Assembly: GCF_019823065.1 (NCBI RefSeq)
Contig: NZ_CP081966.1
Coordinates: 5,239,501-5,303,500, forward strand
DNA length: 64,000 nucleotides
DNA from: Pseudomonas mosselii
GTDB taxonomy: Bacteria; Pseudomonadota; Gammaproteobacteria; Pseudomonadales; Pseudomonadaceae
Reading direction: 5' to 3'
Position numbers and translations under genes: made by a program. The notes under the pieces were generated by a model. It worked only from the letters and a program-made list of their open reading frames with translations, ran no database searches and was not told the origin of the DNA. This document shows, piece after piece, positions 38,161-44,881 of this stretch. Every line of letters starts with the position of its first letter. The first letter of the stretch is position 1.

Positions 38161-39288
38161 ATGTGTACACGGAACGTATCCATCCTGTTAGCAGGCGTGC
38201 TGTGCTGCCTGTCCACGACCAGCGTCATGGCCGCCACCGCCGAGTCGGTACAACACTTTATCGCCCCCTGCTTCAGCCCTGTACAGAAGGTCAATTGCGA
38301 GGTGTCCGGAGTTGTGCGCAGCGGTGCCGGGTTGATCCTCGTGAATGACAAGCGCATGCCCACCCCCGCTGGCTCCGCAGTGTTCACGATGCAGCTCAAG
38401 GACGACCGGGCCATCGGCCCTCCTACCTACTTGGAAAACCAGGTCTTGAGCCAGGCCGACAAATACGAAGCCCTGACCACCACCCTGGACGGCAAATTCG
38501 TCATCGCCAGTACTGCATTCAACAAGGAAGGCACCCTCGATAATCCCGGGCTCGATGTGCTCAATACCTTGGTGTACTGGCCTGTAATCGCGCCGGACCA
38601 GGCCAAGGTCCTGTCACCCTCAACGCGAGGCGGTATCACCAGCTCGCGCGAACTGCGGGAAAAGATCTTCAAGGCGATCGACTTGCACAAACAGCAGGAA
38701 GGAGGCGCCCATTCGCCCGCCACGTCTTATTTCCAGGTCGAAGCACTGACAACCGCCCCCGACGACACCTTGTTGATCGGCCTGCGCAAGTACGGTCAGG
38801 ACAGCAAGACGGCCACTTTCTCATTCCTGCTGCTCTCGGTTTCGTTGAAGCAGCTCGATGGAGAACTGATGCTGGGCGATGCGTTCAAGGTCATCCTGAA
38901 CCTCACACCCGACAAACTCGCGCGTGAACTGGGACTGCCCGACGGCTCGCTTGCGGAGCTTGGACTGTCAGGCATCGAGTTCGACCGTTACAACAATGAC
39001 CGTTTCTATGCCGTCACCAGCTTCGAAAAAGGCGATGTCCTCGGTGGTTACCTGTGGATGCTACCTCTGGAAAAAGGCGCTGCAGGACAGCCACAACCCG
39101 TTAGAGGCAAGGATGGAGCACCGATAAAGTTCGCCAACAAGCCGGAAGGTGTCGAAGTACTCGATCAGCACCGAGTATTGGTCGTACACGATGATGATCG
39201 GGTCAAGGTGAAGGACGACGAAAACGGCAGCGTGCGCAAGGACTACGAGTTTACCTACAGTGTCATCAACCTCGCGCCAACGCAGTAG
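38161..39288 (+). CDS. Secreted protein of unknown function, possibly beta-propeller (DUF3616-like)
   Basis: A 375-aa exported protein. Signal peptide residues 1-24 (NVSILLAGVLCCLSTTSVMA/A). The rest contains blade-like stretches: LTTTLDGKFVIASTAFNKEG, ALTTAPDDTLLIGLRKYGQ, SGIEFDRYNNDRFYAVTSFEKGD and KPEGVEVLDQHRVLVVHDDDR. The KPEG...VVHDDD pattern is reminiscent of DUF3616 or phytase-like esterase propellers, but I cannot assign it firmly. The start ATG at 38161 has only a weak ribosome binding site. Stand-alone gene next to the CRISPR-like repeats. Confidence 0.72.
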   Translation: MCTRNVSILLAGVLCCLSTTSVMAATAESVQHFIAPCFSPVQKVNCEVSGVVRSGAGLILVNDKRMPTPAGSAVFTMQLKDDRAIGPPTYLENQVLSQADKYEALTTTLDGKFVIASTAFNKEGTLDNPGLDVLNTLVYWPVIAPDQAKVLSPSTRGGITSSRELREKIFKAIDLHKQQEGGAHSPATSYFQVEALTTAPDDTLLIGLRKYGQDSKTATFSFLLLSVSLKQLDGELMLGDAFKVILNLTPDKLARELGLPDGSLAELGLSGIEFDRYNNDRFYAVTSFEKGDVLGGYLWMLPLEKGAAGQPQPVRGKDGAPIKFANKPEGVEVLDQHRVLVVHDDDRVKVKDDENGSVRKDYEFTYSVINLAPTQ

Positions 39289-39343
39289 GTCTTGTATGCC
39301 AGGGCGCCAAGAGGCATGAAGCCTTGCTCACAGTAGCGACGCA

Positions 39344-39671
39344 GTGACCCACAGCCTGTACGGCAGAGAACCACTGGCTATGCCCGGCTCATCCGCCGAT
39401 GGATTTTTAAGCTGCCTATACGGCAGTGAACCCGGAACAATTTCAAGCAGCCTTGGAGAGAATTATCTGAGCTGCCTACACGGCAGCTCAGATAATGATC
39501 GCAGAAGCCTGTTCCATGGCTGATTTGTTCACTGCCGCGTAGCAACTCAAAACTCGACCAGGTACGCAATAGCCGCCAGCGCCTTTTTCTAAGCTGACTA
39601 CACGGGTGAGCGAGGGGAACAGGGCTGCAACCAAGTGAGAATTTCTGAGTGCCCCTTACAACAGCCCAGAA
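39344..39671 (-). CRISPR. Degenerate type I-F CRISPR-like repeat array, no cas genes
   Basis: Repeats of about 28 bp with about 60-bp period (32-nt spacers): 39344-39371, 39404-39431, 39464-39491, 39527-39554, 39586-39612 and about 39642-39671. On the minus strand the best copy (39404-39431) matches the type I-F repeat GTTCACTGCCGTRTAGGCAG... in 25 of 28 bases. Copy 3 keeps CTGCC-TACAC-GGCAG but has a changed end; copy 4 fits best inverted (GTTCACTGCCG...GTAG); copy 5 lacks two bases in the stem; copies 1 and 6 are strongly decayed. Spacer lengths between copies 1-2 and 2-3 are exactly 32. No cas genes are in the window. This 500-bp gap holds nothing else apart from the antitoxin promoter region. 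Confidence 0.72.
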
Positions 39672-39719
39672 AACCTTCGCCGCTAGCCCCCTTCCTGCAC
39701 AGAAAATCACACAAGGTAC

Positions 39720-39759
39720 AACTTACTGTGTAGCCAGAGCTGCCGCTCTACACTAAGTT
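39720..39759. promoter_or_regulatory. Imperfect dyad upstream of the AbiEi-like gene
   Basis: AACTTA..GTGTAG..AGAGC faces GCTCT.ACAC.TAAGTT around a TGCC centre, 31 bp before the antitoxin start. AbiEi antitoxins are known to repress their own promoters through inverted repeats; this dyad is a candidate operator. Confidence 0.45.
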
Positions 39760-39790
39760 TCACAAACCGTGACTTTCTGTTGATCGATCC

Positions 39791-40345
39791 ATGCCTGCGC
39801 AGCCGCTTCAGTACCTCTATCGAAGCCTGCACCACCTCGCCACGCCCCAGCGCTATCTGTTCACGCCAGCGGATATGCGTGCCCTGGTGCCCGGCTTGTC
39901 CGACGGCGCCTATCGCTCGCTGCTGAGCAGGGCGTCCAGCGACAGCATCCTGATCAGGGCGTGCAGAGGGCTTTACCTCTTCACTCCAGCCAAACCCAAC
40001 CCTGGGCTCGTGCTCTATCACACCGCGGCCCGCTTGCGAGCTGACAACCTCAACTACATCAGCCTCGAGTGCGCCCTCAGCGATATCGGAGTGATCTCTC
40101 AGGTACCACAGAACTGGCTGACTATCATGTCGTCAGGACGAAGCCAGACCATAAGCTGCGCAGCTTTCGGCACGGTCGAGTTCGTCCATACCACCCGTAC
40201 CGCTCTCGAACTCAACGGCCAACTCGACTACGACGACCGCTGCCGCCTATGGCGCGCCAAAGCCTCGCTGGCCTTGGCCGACATGAAGCGGACCAGACGC
40301 AATCTGGAGCTGATCGACTGGAAAACGGCCAATGAACTTGTTTGA
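39791..40345 (+). CDS. AbiEi-family type IV antitoxin / transcriptional regulator (orphan)
   Basis: A 184-aa protein resembling AbiEi antitoxins. An N-terminal winged helix (residues about 1-60: LHHLATPQRYLFTPADMRALVP, YRSLLSRASSDSILIRACRGLYLF) is followed by the C-terminal domain with the usual YHTAARLRADNLNYISLECALSDIGVISQVPQNWLTIMSSGRS region, and VEFVHTTR. AbiEi counters the AbiEii nucleotidyltransferase toxin by modifying it and represses the operon. ATG at 39791; no clear Shine-Dalgarno. Its partner toxin gene is truncated immediately downstream, so the antitoxin is an orphan. It may survive as a regulator or as protection against other AbiEii toxins. Confidence 0.82.
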   Translation: MPAQPLQYLYRSLHHLATPQRYLFTPADMRALVPGLSDGAYRSLLSRASSDSILIRACRGLYLFTPAKPNPGLVLYHTAARLRADNLNYISLECALSDIGVISQVPQNWLTIMSSGRSQTISCAAFGTVEFVHTTRTALELNGQLDYDDRCRLWRAKASLALADMKRTRRNLELIDWKTANELV

Positions 40346-40397
40346 TCGACTTGTCCTGCACGCCCTGGGCAACACACCTGAGGTCGCTTCACTGTAA
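40332..40397 (+). pseudogene. 5' stub of an AbiEii-type toxin gene
   Basis: A 21-codon frame overlapping the antitoxin end by 14 bp encodes MNLFDRLVLHALGNTPEVAS then L and stop. AbiEii toxins begin this way (xxLFDxLVxxAL...P), and the overlap is the normal operon arrangement. The rest of the roughly 300-aa toxin is absent; only 76 bp separate the stop from the next gene. The break occurs at TTCACTGTAAGCAGC, which partly resembles the type I-F repeat. Confidence 0.62.
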
Positions 40398-40473
40398 GCA
40401 GCCTGCCCAGAATTGACATCCCGCTATCAGTTGCACAGGGTTGGCAATTTCTCAAAACTGCGGAACATCATCC

Positions 40474-40953
40474 ATGCCACTTAGCCATCGACCCGTTCGC
40501 CCTGCCGACATCGCCACGCTCTGCGACTTCCCTCAAGGCCCGGACGAACTGTTCTATATGTTCCCCAAAGCCACCTACCCGCTCACTCCCGCGCAACTGA
40601 GCGAAGCCATCGCCCAGCGCAGCGGCTCGACGGTGGTCGAAATCGACGGGGTGATCGTTGGCTTCGCCAATTTCTACAAGGCCGAGTATGAAGGCGTCTG
40701 CGCACTGGGTAATGTGGTTGTAGCCCCAACTGCGCGGGGTCAGGGCGTGGCACGTTATCTGGTGCAGTGCATGATCGACTTGGCTCTCCAAGCCTTTGCG
40801 GCGCGGGAGGTCTGGGTGTCGTGTTTCAATCACAACACCGCAGGGCTGCTACTTTATCCACAGCTGGGTTTTGTGCCGTTCGGGATCCAGGAGCGGCGGG
40901 CGCCGGATGGGTCCCGGGTAGCGCTGGTGCAGATGAAGCAGGAGTTGAGCTGA
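40474..40953 (+). CDS. GNAT-family N-acetyltransferase
   Basis: A 159-aa acetyltransferase. Acetyl-CoA binding motif A is VVVAPTARGQGVARYLVQCMIDLA (RGQGVA, residues about 85-110), preceded by IDGVIVGFANFYKAEYEGVCALG and followed by motif B VSCFNHNTAGLLLYPQLGFVPFGI. Substrate unknown. Start is the ATG at 40474 (MPLSHRPVRPAD); a frame from 40441 adds eleven residues. It follows the truncated toxin gene but reads as intact. Confidence 0.88.
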   Translation: MPLSHRPVRPADIATLCDFPQGPDELFYMFPKATYPLTPAQLSEAIAQRSGSTVVEIDGVIVGFANFYKAEYEGVCALGNVVVAPTARGQGVARYLVQCMIDLALQAFAAREVWVSCFNHNTAGLLLYPQLGFVPFGIQERRAPDGSRVALVQMKQELS

Positions 40954-41153
40954 GGTTGAGGTGATTTACGTGTGTGCGGTGTGGCCTGGATTGGGGCTGC
41001 GTTGCAGCCCTTCGCGGGGCAAGTCCGCCTAAAATCGCCCGCGCAACCTTTGAGCGATCGGTAAATTCCCGTTACACCCTGCGACGAATCCCACCGAACC
41101 TTGCCCCTCCCGCGACGTCGGAACCTGCATCCCCCGCATCGAGGTTCCCCCAC

Positions 41154-42044
41154 GTGAACGCCCTCCTCGCCCGCAAATTCCGCCTGGTGGTCAAGACCTT
41201 CGGCTACATCGGCTGGTCGCTGTTCTGGCTGTTGATCTGGGACGTGCTGGTCACCATCGACTTCATGCTGTTCTTCAACAGCAAGTTCAGCCTGCCGCTG
41301 ATCCCGCTCACCCTGCTGGGCTCGGCGCTGGTGGTGCTGGTGAGCTTTCGCAACAGCAGCGCCTACAACCGCTGGTGGGAGGCGCGCACGCTATGGGGGG
41401 CGCTGGTGAACAGCTCGCGCAGCTTCGCCCGGCAGGTGCTGACGCTGGTCGATGATCCGGTCGATGGGCCGAACCCGGTGAAGGCGACCTTGCTGCGCCG
41501 GCATATCGCCTACGTGAACTGCCTGGCGGCGCACCTCAAGGGCGAGCAGTGCCCGGATGAGCTGATGGCCTTCATACCGCCCGGGGAGTTCGAGCGGCGC
41601 AATCGTTCGAACAATTTCGCCAATGATATCCTCGGCGGCTCGGCGGCCTTGCTGGCCCAGGAGTACCAGGCCGGTCGGCTGGACAGCATTCGCCTGGCGC
41701 GGCTGGAATCGACCCTGGTGGACATGTCCAACGCCCAGGGCGGGATGGAGCGGATCGCCAATACGCCGCTACCCTACCCTTATGTGTACTTCCCGCGGCT
41801 GTTCATCACGTTGTTCTGCCTGATCGTGCCGGTGGGGCTGGTGGAGTCGCTAGGCTGGTTCACGCCGCTGGCCTCGACGGTGGTCGGCTTCATGCTGCTG
41901 GCCATCGAGCGGATCGGCACGGACCTGCAGAGCCCGTTCCGCTTCAGCGAGCACCAGATCCCGATGGACACGATCTGCGAGACGATCGAACGCAACCTGG
42001 AGTCGATGCAACGGGAGGCGCAATGCGGCGCCTTGGCGCACTGA
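41154..42044 (+). CDS. Bestrophin-family ion channel
   Basis: A 296-aa membrane protein of the bestrophin/UPF0187 family. Hydrophobic segments FGYIGWSLFWLLIWDVLVTIDFMLFF (residues about 16-41), PLIPLTLLGSALVVLVSFRNSSAYNRWWEAR (about 47-77, with the family's RNSSAYNRWWEAR motif), LFITLFCLIVPVGLVESLGW and PLASTVVGFMLLAIERIG, then DLQSPFRFSEHQIPMD. Bacterial homologues form pentameric cation channels. The GTG at 41154 has GAGG 9 nt upstream. Converges on the deacetylase-like gene with a 15-bp gap. Confidence 0.88.
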   Translation: MNALLARKFRLVVKTFGYIGWSLFWLLIWDVLVTIDFMLFFNSKFSLPLIPLTLLGSALVVLVSFRNSSAYNRWWEARTLWGALVNSSRSFARQVLTLVDDPVDGPNPVKATLLRRHIAYVNCLAAHLKGEQCPDELMAFIPPGEFERRNRSNNFANDILGGSAALLAQEYQAGRLDSIRLARLESTLVDMSNAQGGMERIANTPLPYPYVYFPRLFITLFCLIVPVGLVESLGWFTPLASTVVGFMLLAIERIGTDLQSPFRFSEHQIPMDTICETIERNLESMQREAQCGALAH

Positions 42045-42059
42045 TCCGCCCGCCCTTCT

Positions 42060-43178
42060 TTATTCCCGCCGGGCGTACTCCCGGCAATCCTCCCAGCCGA
42101 TTCCGCTCTGGGCCGTGTGCTGCAGCAACCACTCCAGCGCCGGCTGCGCCTTGGGCTGGTTGTCGCGGAACTGGATCACGCCCTTGCGCCACAGCAGCAT
42201 CAGCGTCAGCACCCGCTGTGCCGAGGCCTCGGCGGTCAGCGGCCCGTCATCCTGGGCATCGATGTCCCACAACGATACCCGCAACTGCTGGCTGTCCATG
42301 AACGCCTCGCCATCGGCGCGGCGCTGGCCGTAGGGCGGGCGGAACAAGGGCACGTACTGCTCCGCCAGGTCGGCCTGGACCCGTGCCTGGCTGCGTCGTA
42401 GCGAATCCTGCCAGTCCTGCCACTGGGCGTGGGAGCGGTACTCCCAACCCTGGACACCCACGCACTGGCCGGCATACAGCTCATCCACCGGGCCGGCGTC
42501 GCGACGTTGCTGCAGACGATTGCCGAGCACGAAGAAAATCCCGTCGAGCTTTTGCCGCCTCAGGTAGTCGGCCACCGCATCGGTGCTGCCGCCCTGCGGC
42601 CCCGGGCCGCCAACGAAGGTCAGGAGGAACATCCGGTCGTTGAGTGCCTCGCCATTGCGCTCGCGGCTGGATAGCTTGGCCACCTCGCTGGTGGTCTGCG
42701 GGAAAAGCGCGGCCTTGCGCAACTGCTCATCCAGGTACCGCGTGTGGAACTGGTGACTAGGTTCGACCCATCCCGCATAGAACGTGCCGACATCCTCGGC
42801 GAAAACGGCGGACTGCGTGCGCAGGTCGGCCATGGAATCGACCGGGTAGCAGAACGAGGCATCCTGCTCGCAACTCTTCTGCGCCTGTTGATAACTTGTC
42901 CACAGGCGCTGCCACAGACGTGCCCTTACGGCCCGCACGACGGTCAGGTTGACCTGGCGCAGGCCGAGCCGGGCCGTCAACGCCTGCTCGTCGAGCATCT
43001 CGCTTTCGTGCAGCACCCGGGCGAACGACAGGATCTCCGCCCGCGATGCCACGTCGAACAGCGTCGGGTTGTCCAGCTGCTCAGGCCACAGCGCTCGATC
43101 GAAACTGACGAAATCCGCCGGGGCCGCCTGCGCGCCCAGGCTGAGCAGCCCGGCGAACAGGGCAAACGCGATACGCAC
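42060..43178 (-). CDS. Exported polysaccharide-deacetylase-like protein with altered catalytic motifs
   Basis: A 372-aa exported protein; signal peptide RIAFALFAGLLSLGAQA/AP. The start is the GTG at 43178, preceded by AAGGAGA at 9 nt; frames from 43211 or 43202 are possible but lack this. The C-terminal half (residues about 190-350) is NodB-like: LLTFVGGPGPQGGS stands where TFDDGP is usual, GWEYRSHAQWQDW replaces the HTxxH zone, RPPYGQRRADGE keeps the RPPYG motif, LWDIDAQDDG keeps the Asp of motif 4, and GVIQFRDNQ takes the place of the GxIxLxH end. Both motif-1 aspartates and two histidines are therefore changed. The N-terminal half is a separate helical domain. Neighbour of yaaA and the alginate operon. 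Confidence 0.78.
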   Translation of the reverse strand: MRIAFALFAGLLSLGAQAAPADFVSFDRALWPEQLDNPTLFDVASRAEILSFARVLHESEMLDEQALTARLGLRQVNLTVVRAVRARLWQRLWTSYQQAQKSCEQDASFCYPVDSMADLRTQSAVFAEDVGTFYAGWVEPSHQFHTRYLDEQLRKAALFPQTTSEVAKLSSRERNGEALNDRMFLLTFVGGPGPQGGSTDAVADYLRRQKLDGIFFVLGNRLQQRRDAGPVDELYAGQCVGVQGWEYRSHAQWQDWQDSLRRSQARVQADLAEQYVPLFRPPYGQRRADGEAFMDSQQLRVSLWDIDAQDDGPLTAEASAQRVLTLMLLWRKGVIQFRDNQPKAQPALEWLLQHTAQSGIGWEDCREYARRE

Positions 43179-43327
43179 GATGAGCAATCTCCTTGAAGGC
43201 ATGGCGCGCACTATAACGCGACCAACCGCGGTTTAATGTGGCGATGTTCGGTGACTATCGTCGCCATAGTTTGGCGTTGTGCCAGCGGCCCCGTAGAATT
43301 CGCCCGACGATTCCAGGAGCCGACCCG

Positions 43328-44107
43328 ATGCTGACGGTGATTTCCCCCGCCAAGACCCTCGACTACGACACCCCGCCGGTAACCCAGCGCCACACCCTGC
43401 CCCAGTACCTGGACGATTCCCAGGAACTGATCGGGCAACTGCGCGAACTGGCGCCGGCGCAGATCGCCGAGCTGATGCACCTCTCCGACAAGCTCGCCGG
43501 CCTCAACGCCGCCCGCTTCGGCAGTTGGACCCCGGACTTCACCCCGGCCAACGCCAAGCAGGCACTGCTGGCGTTCAAGGGCGACGTGTATACCGGGCTC
43601 GACGCCGAGAGCCTTAGCGAGGATGACTTCAGCTACGCCCAGGACCACCTGCGCATGCTCTCGGGCCTGTACGGCCTGCTGCGCCCGCTGGACCTGATGC
43701 AGCCCTACCGCCTGGAAATGGGTACCAAGCTGGCCAATGCCCGTGGCAAGGACCTGTACGCCTTCTGGGGCACGCGCATCAGCGAGTGGCTGAACCAGGC
43801 CCTGGCCGACCAGGGTGACGACGTGCTGCTGAACCTGGCCAGCAACGAGTACTTCAGCGCGGTGAAGAAGAGCGCGCTCAAGGCGCGGGTGATCGATGTC
43901 GACTTCAAGGACCTGAAGAACGGCCAGTACAAGATCATCAGCTTCTACGCCAAGAAGGCCCGCGGAATGATGAGCCGCTTCGTGATCCAGGAGCGGATCA
44001 ACGATCCGGAGCAGCTCAAGCGCTTTGATGTGCAGGGGTACTACTACAGCGCCGAGCAGTCGAAGCCGGATCATCTGGTGTTCCTGCGCGATCACGCTGA
44101 GGGTTGA
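43328..44107 (+). CDS. yaaA: YaaA family peroxide-stress protein (DUF328)
   Basis: A 259-aa cytoplasmic protein of the YaaA/UPF0246 family, which in E. coli limits free iron and damage under H2O2. Signature parts: [16 protein letters not shown] at the start, [49 protein letters not shown] and [19 protein letters not shown] at 43328. A short hairpin follows (44116-44134). Confidence 0.95.
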   Translation: MLTVISPAKTLDYDTPPVTQRHTLPQYLDDSQELIGQLRELAPAQIAELMHLSDKLAGLNAARFGSWTPDFTPANAKQALLAFKGDVYTGLDAESLSEDDFSYAQDHLRMLSGLYGLLRPLDLMQPYRLEMGTKLANARGKDLYAFWGTRISEWLNQALADQGDDVLLNLASNEYFSAVKKSALKARVIDVDFKDLKNGQYKIISFYAKKARGMMSRFVIQERINDPEQLKRFDVQGYYYSAEQSKPDHLVFLRDHAEG

Positions 44108-44115
44108 TGGCCCCG

Positions 44116-44134
44116 GGGGCTGCTTCGCAGCCCC
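44116..44134 (+). terminator. Possible terminator hairpin of yaaA
   Basis: GGGGCTGC / GCAGCCCC, 8 bp, loop TTC, nine bases past the yaaA stop, but followed by a C/A-rich stretch and no T-run. Strength doubtful. Confidence 0.4.
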
Positions 44135-44239
44135 ACCCCACCCTTGCCCTGCAACGGGGCACGCGCTCACCCTTGAATTCGCCAAATTACAGACGCCAAA
44201 AAACCACCAGCCCTATCCATATTGCAAAACGCCATAAGA

Positions 44240-44411
44240 CCGTTCGTAGTTTTTTGACGAAAATTGAAAAAAATTTTCGCATGATGGCCTAAAACCATCC
44301 CCCTGCGATTTCGCCCTTTATATACGGGGACGAAACTGCCGCGTGCTATCAGATTGAAAGTATTTCCCTCTGAAAAAATATTTAGAAATCTTTCATGGTG
44401 ACGAAACCGCC
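44240..44411 (+). promoter_or_regulatory. AlgR-like binding sites upstream of algD
   Basis: CCGTTCGTA (44240-44248) matches the AlgR box CCGTTCGTC in eight of nine bases. Two inverted related sites, GACGAAACTGCC (44329-44340) and GACGAAACCGCC (44400-44411), read GGTTTCGTC-like on the other strand; the second lies at about -40 to -49 from the predicted start, the same place as a low-affinity AlgR site in P. aeruginosa. The whole 44190-44400 stretch is AT-rich with an 8-bp hairpin CGAAAATT/AATTTTCG at 44258-44279. Regulator assignment is by analogy. Confidence 0.5.
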
Positions 44412-44415
44412 CCCG

Positions 44416-44443
44416 GAACTTCTGCCAAGGGAGATGGCTCATA
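44416..44443 (+). promoter_or_regulatory. AlgU (sigma22/RpoE-type) promoter of the alginate operon
   Basis: GAACTT at 44416-44421, a 17-bp spacer and TCATA at 44439-44443 match the AlgU consensus GAACTT-N16/17-TCtgA. Transcription would start near 44449. Confidence 0.72.
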
Positions 44444-44448
44444 GCACC

Positions 44449-44881
44449 CGTAACGCGTTTCAAGCGCCCGGCGTGAGAGATGACTTACAGATGACAAAGG
44501 GCCGCCATTCTCAACCGGCCCGAAAACTTCAACGGCGGTACAGGAAGTGCCAAAAGCCATTATCCATGCAGGAGACAAGCGCCCCTAAAATTCGTCCTAG
44601 TGGTTGATTTCAAAGGATTTATCCACTTGAAAAAACAAGCACAGCACTTCACCAGCGGTGAATTGCAATAACGACGGCTGCATTTCAGGGCACGCCATTT
44701 TTAATATTGGCCTTTGACTGCCAACTTTGAGTGCATAACTTCTGCGCTCCGGATTTATTCATGCCTGCGTTCGGTGAAGTGTCAATTCGCCATGGATCCG
44801 TGCGCCCGAAAACTGCTGGTCAATCAACCCAGTCGGCTCTTCGCTGAAGGGCTGACGTGATAAACACATGAGGTGAATGCG
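44449..44881 (+). other. Long untranslated leader of the alginate operon
   Basis: About 430 nt between the predicted AlgU start and algD, with no good open frame. P. aeruginosa algD also has a leader of several hundred nt. I see no named riboswitch; the stretch 44600-44760 is AT-rich with short inverted segments only. A post-transcriptional control role (for example by RsmA-type binding) is possible but not shown. Confidence 0.55.

Noticed and set aside
40954..41153. Possible extra gene between the acetyltransferase and bestrophin genes
   Set aside because: Contains only a partial REP sequence (TTCGCGGGGCAAGTCCGCC) and the bestrophin start region.
44116..44134. Hairpin after yaaA as a strong terminator
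   Set aside because: No T-run follows; kept only as a low-confidence feature.
44167..44463. Possible 98-codon minus-strand gene in the algD upstream region
   Set aside because: Overlaps the AlgU promoter and AlgR-like sites, no family features or ribosome binding site.
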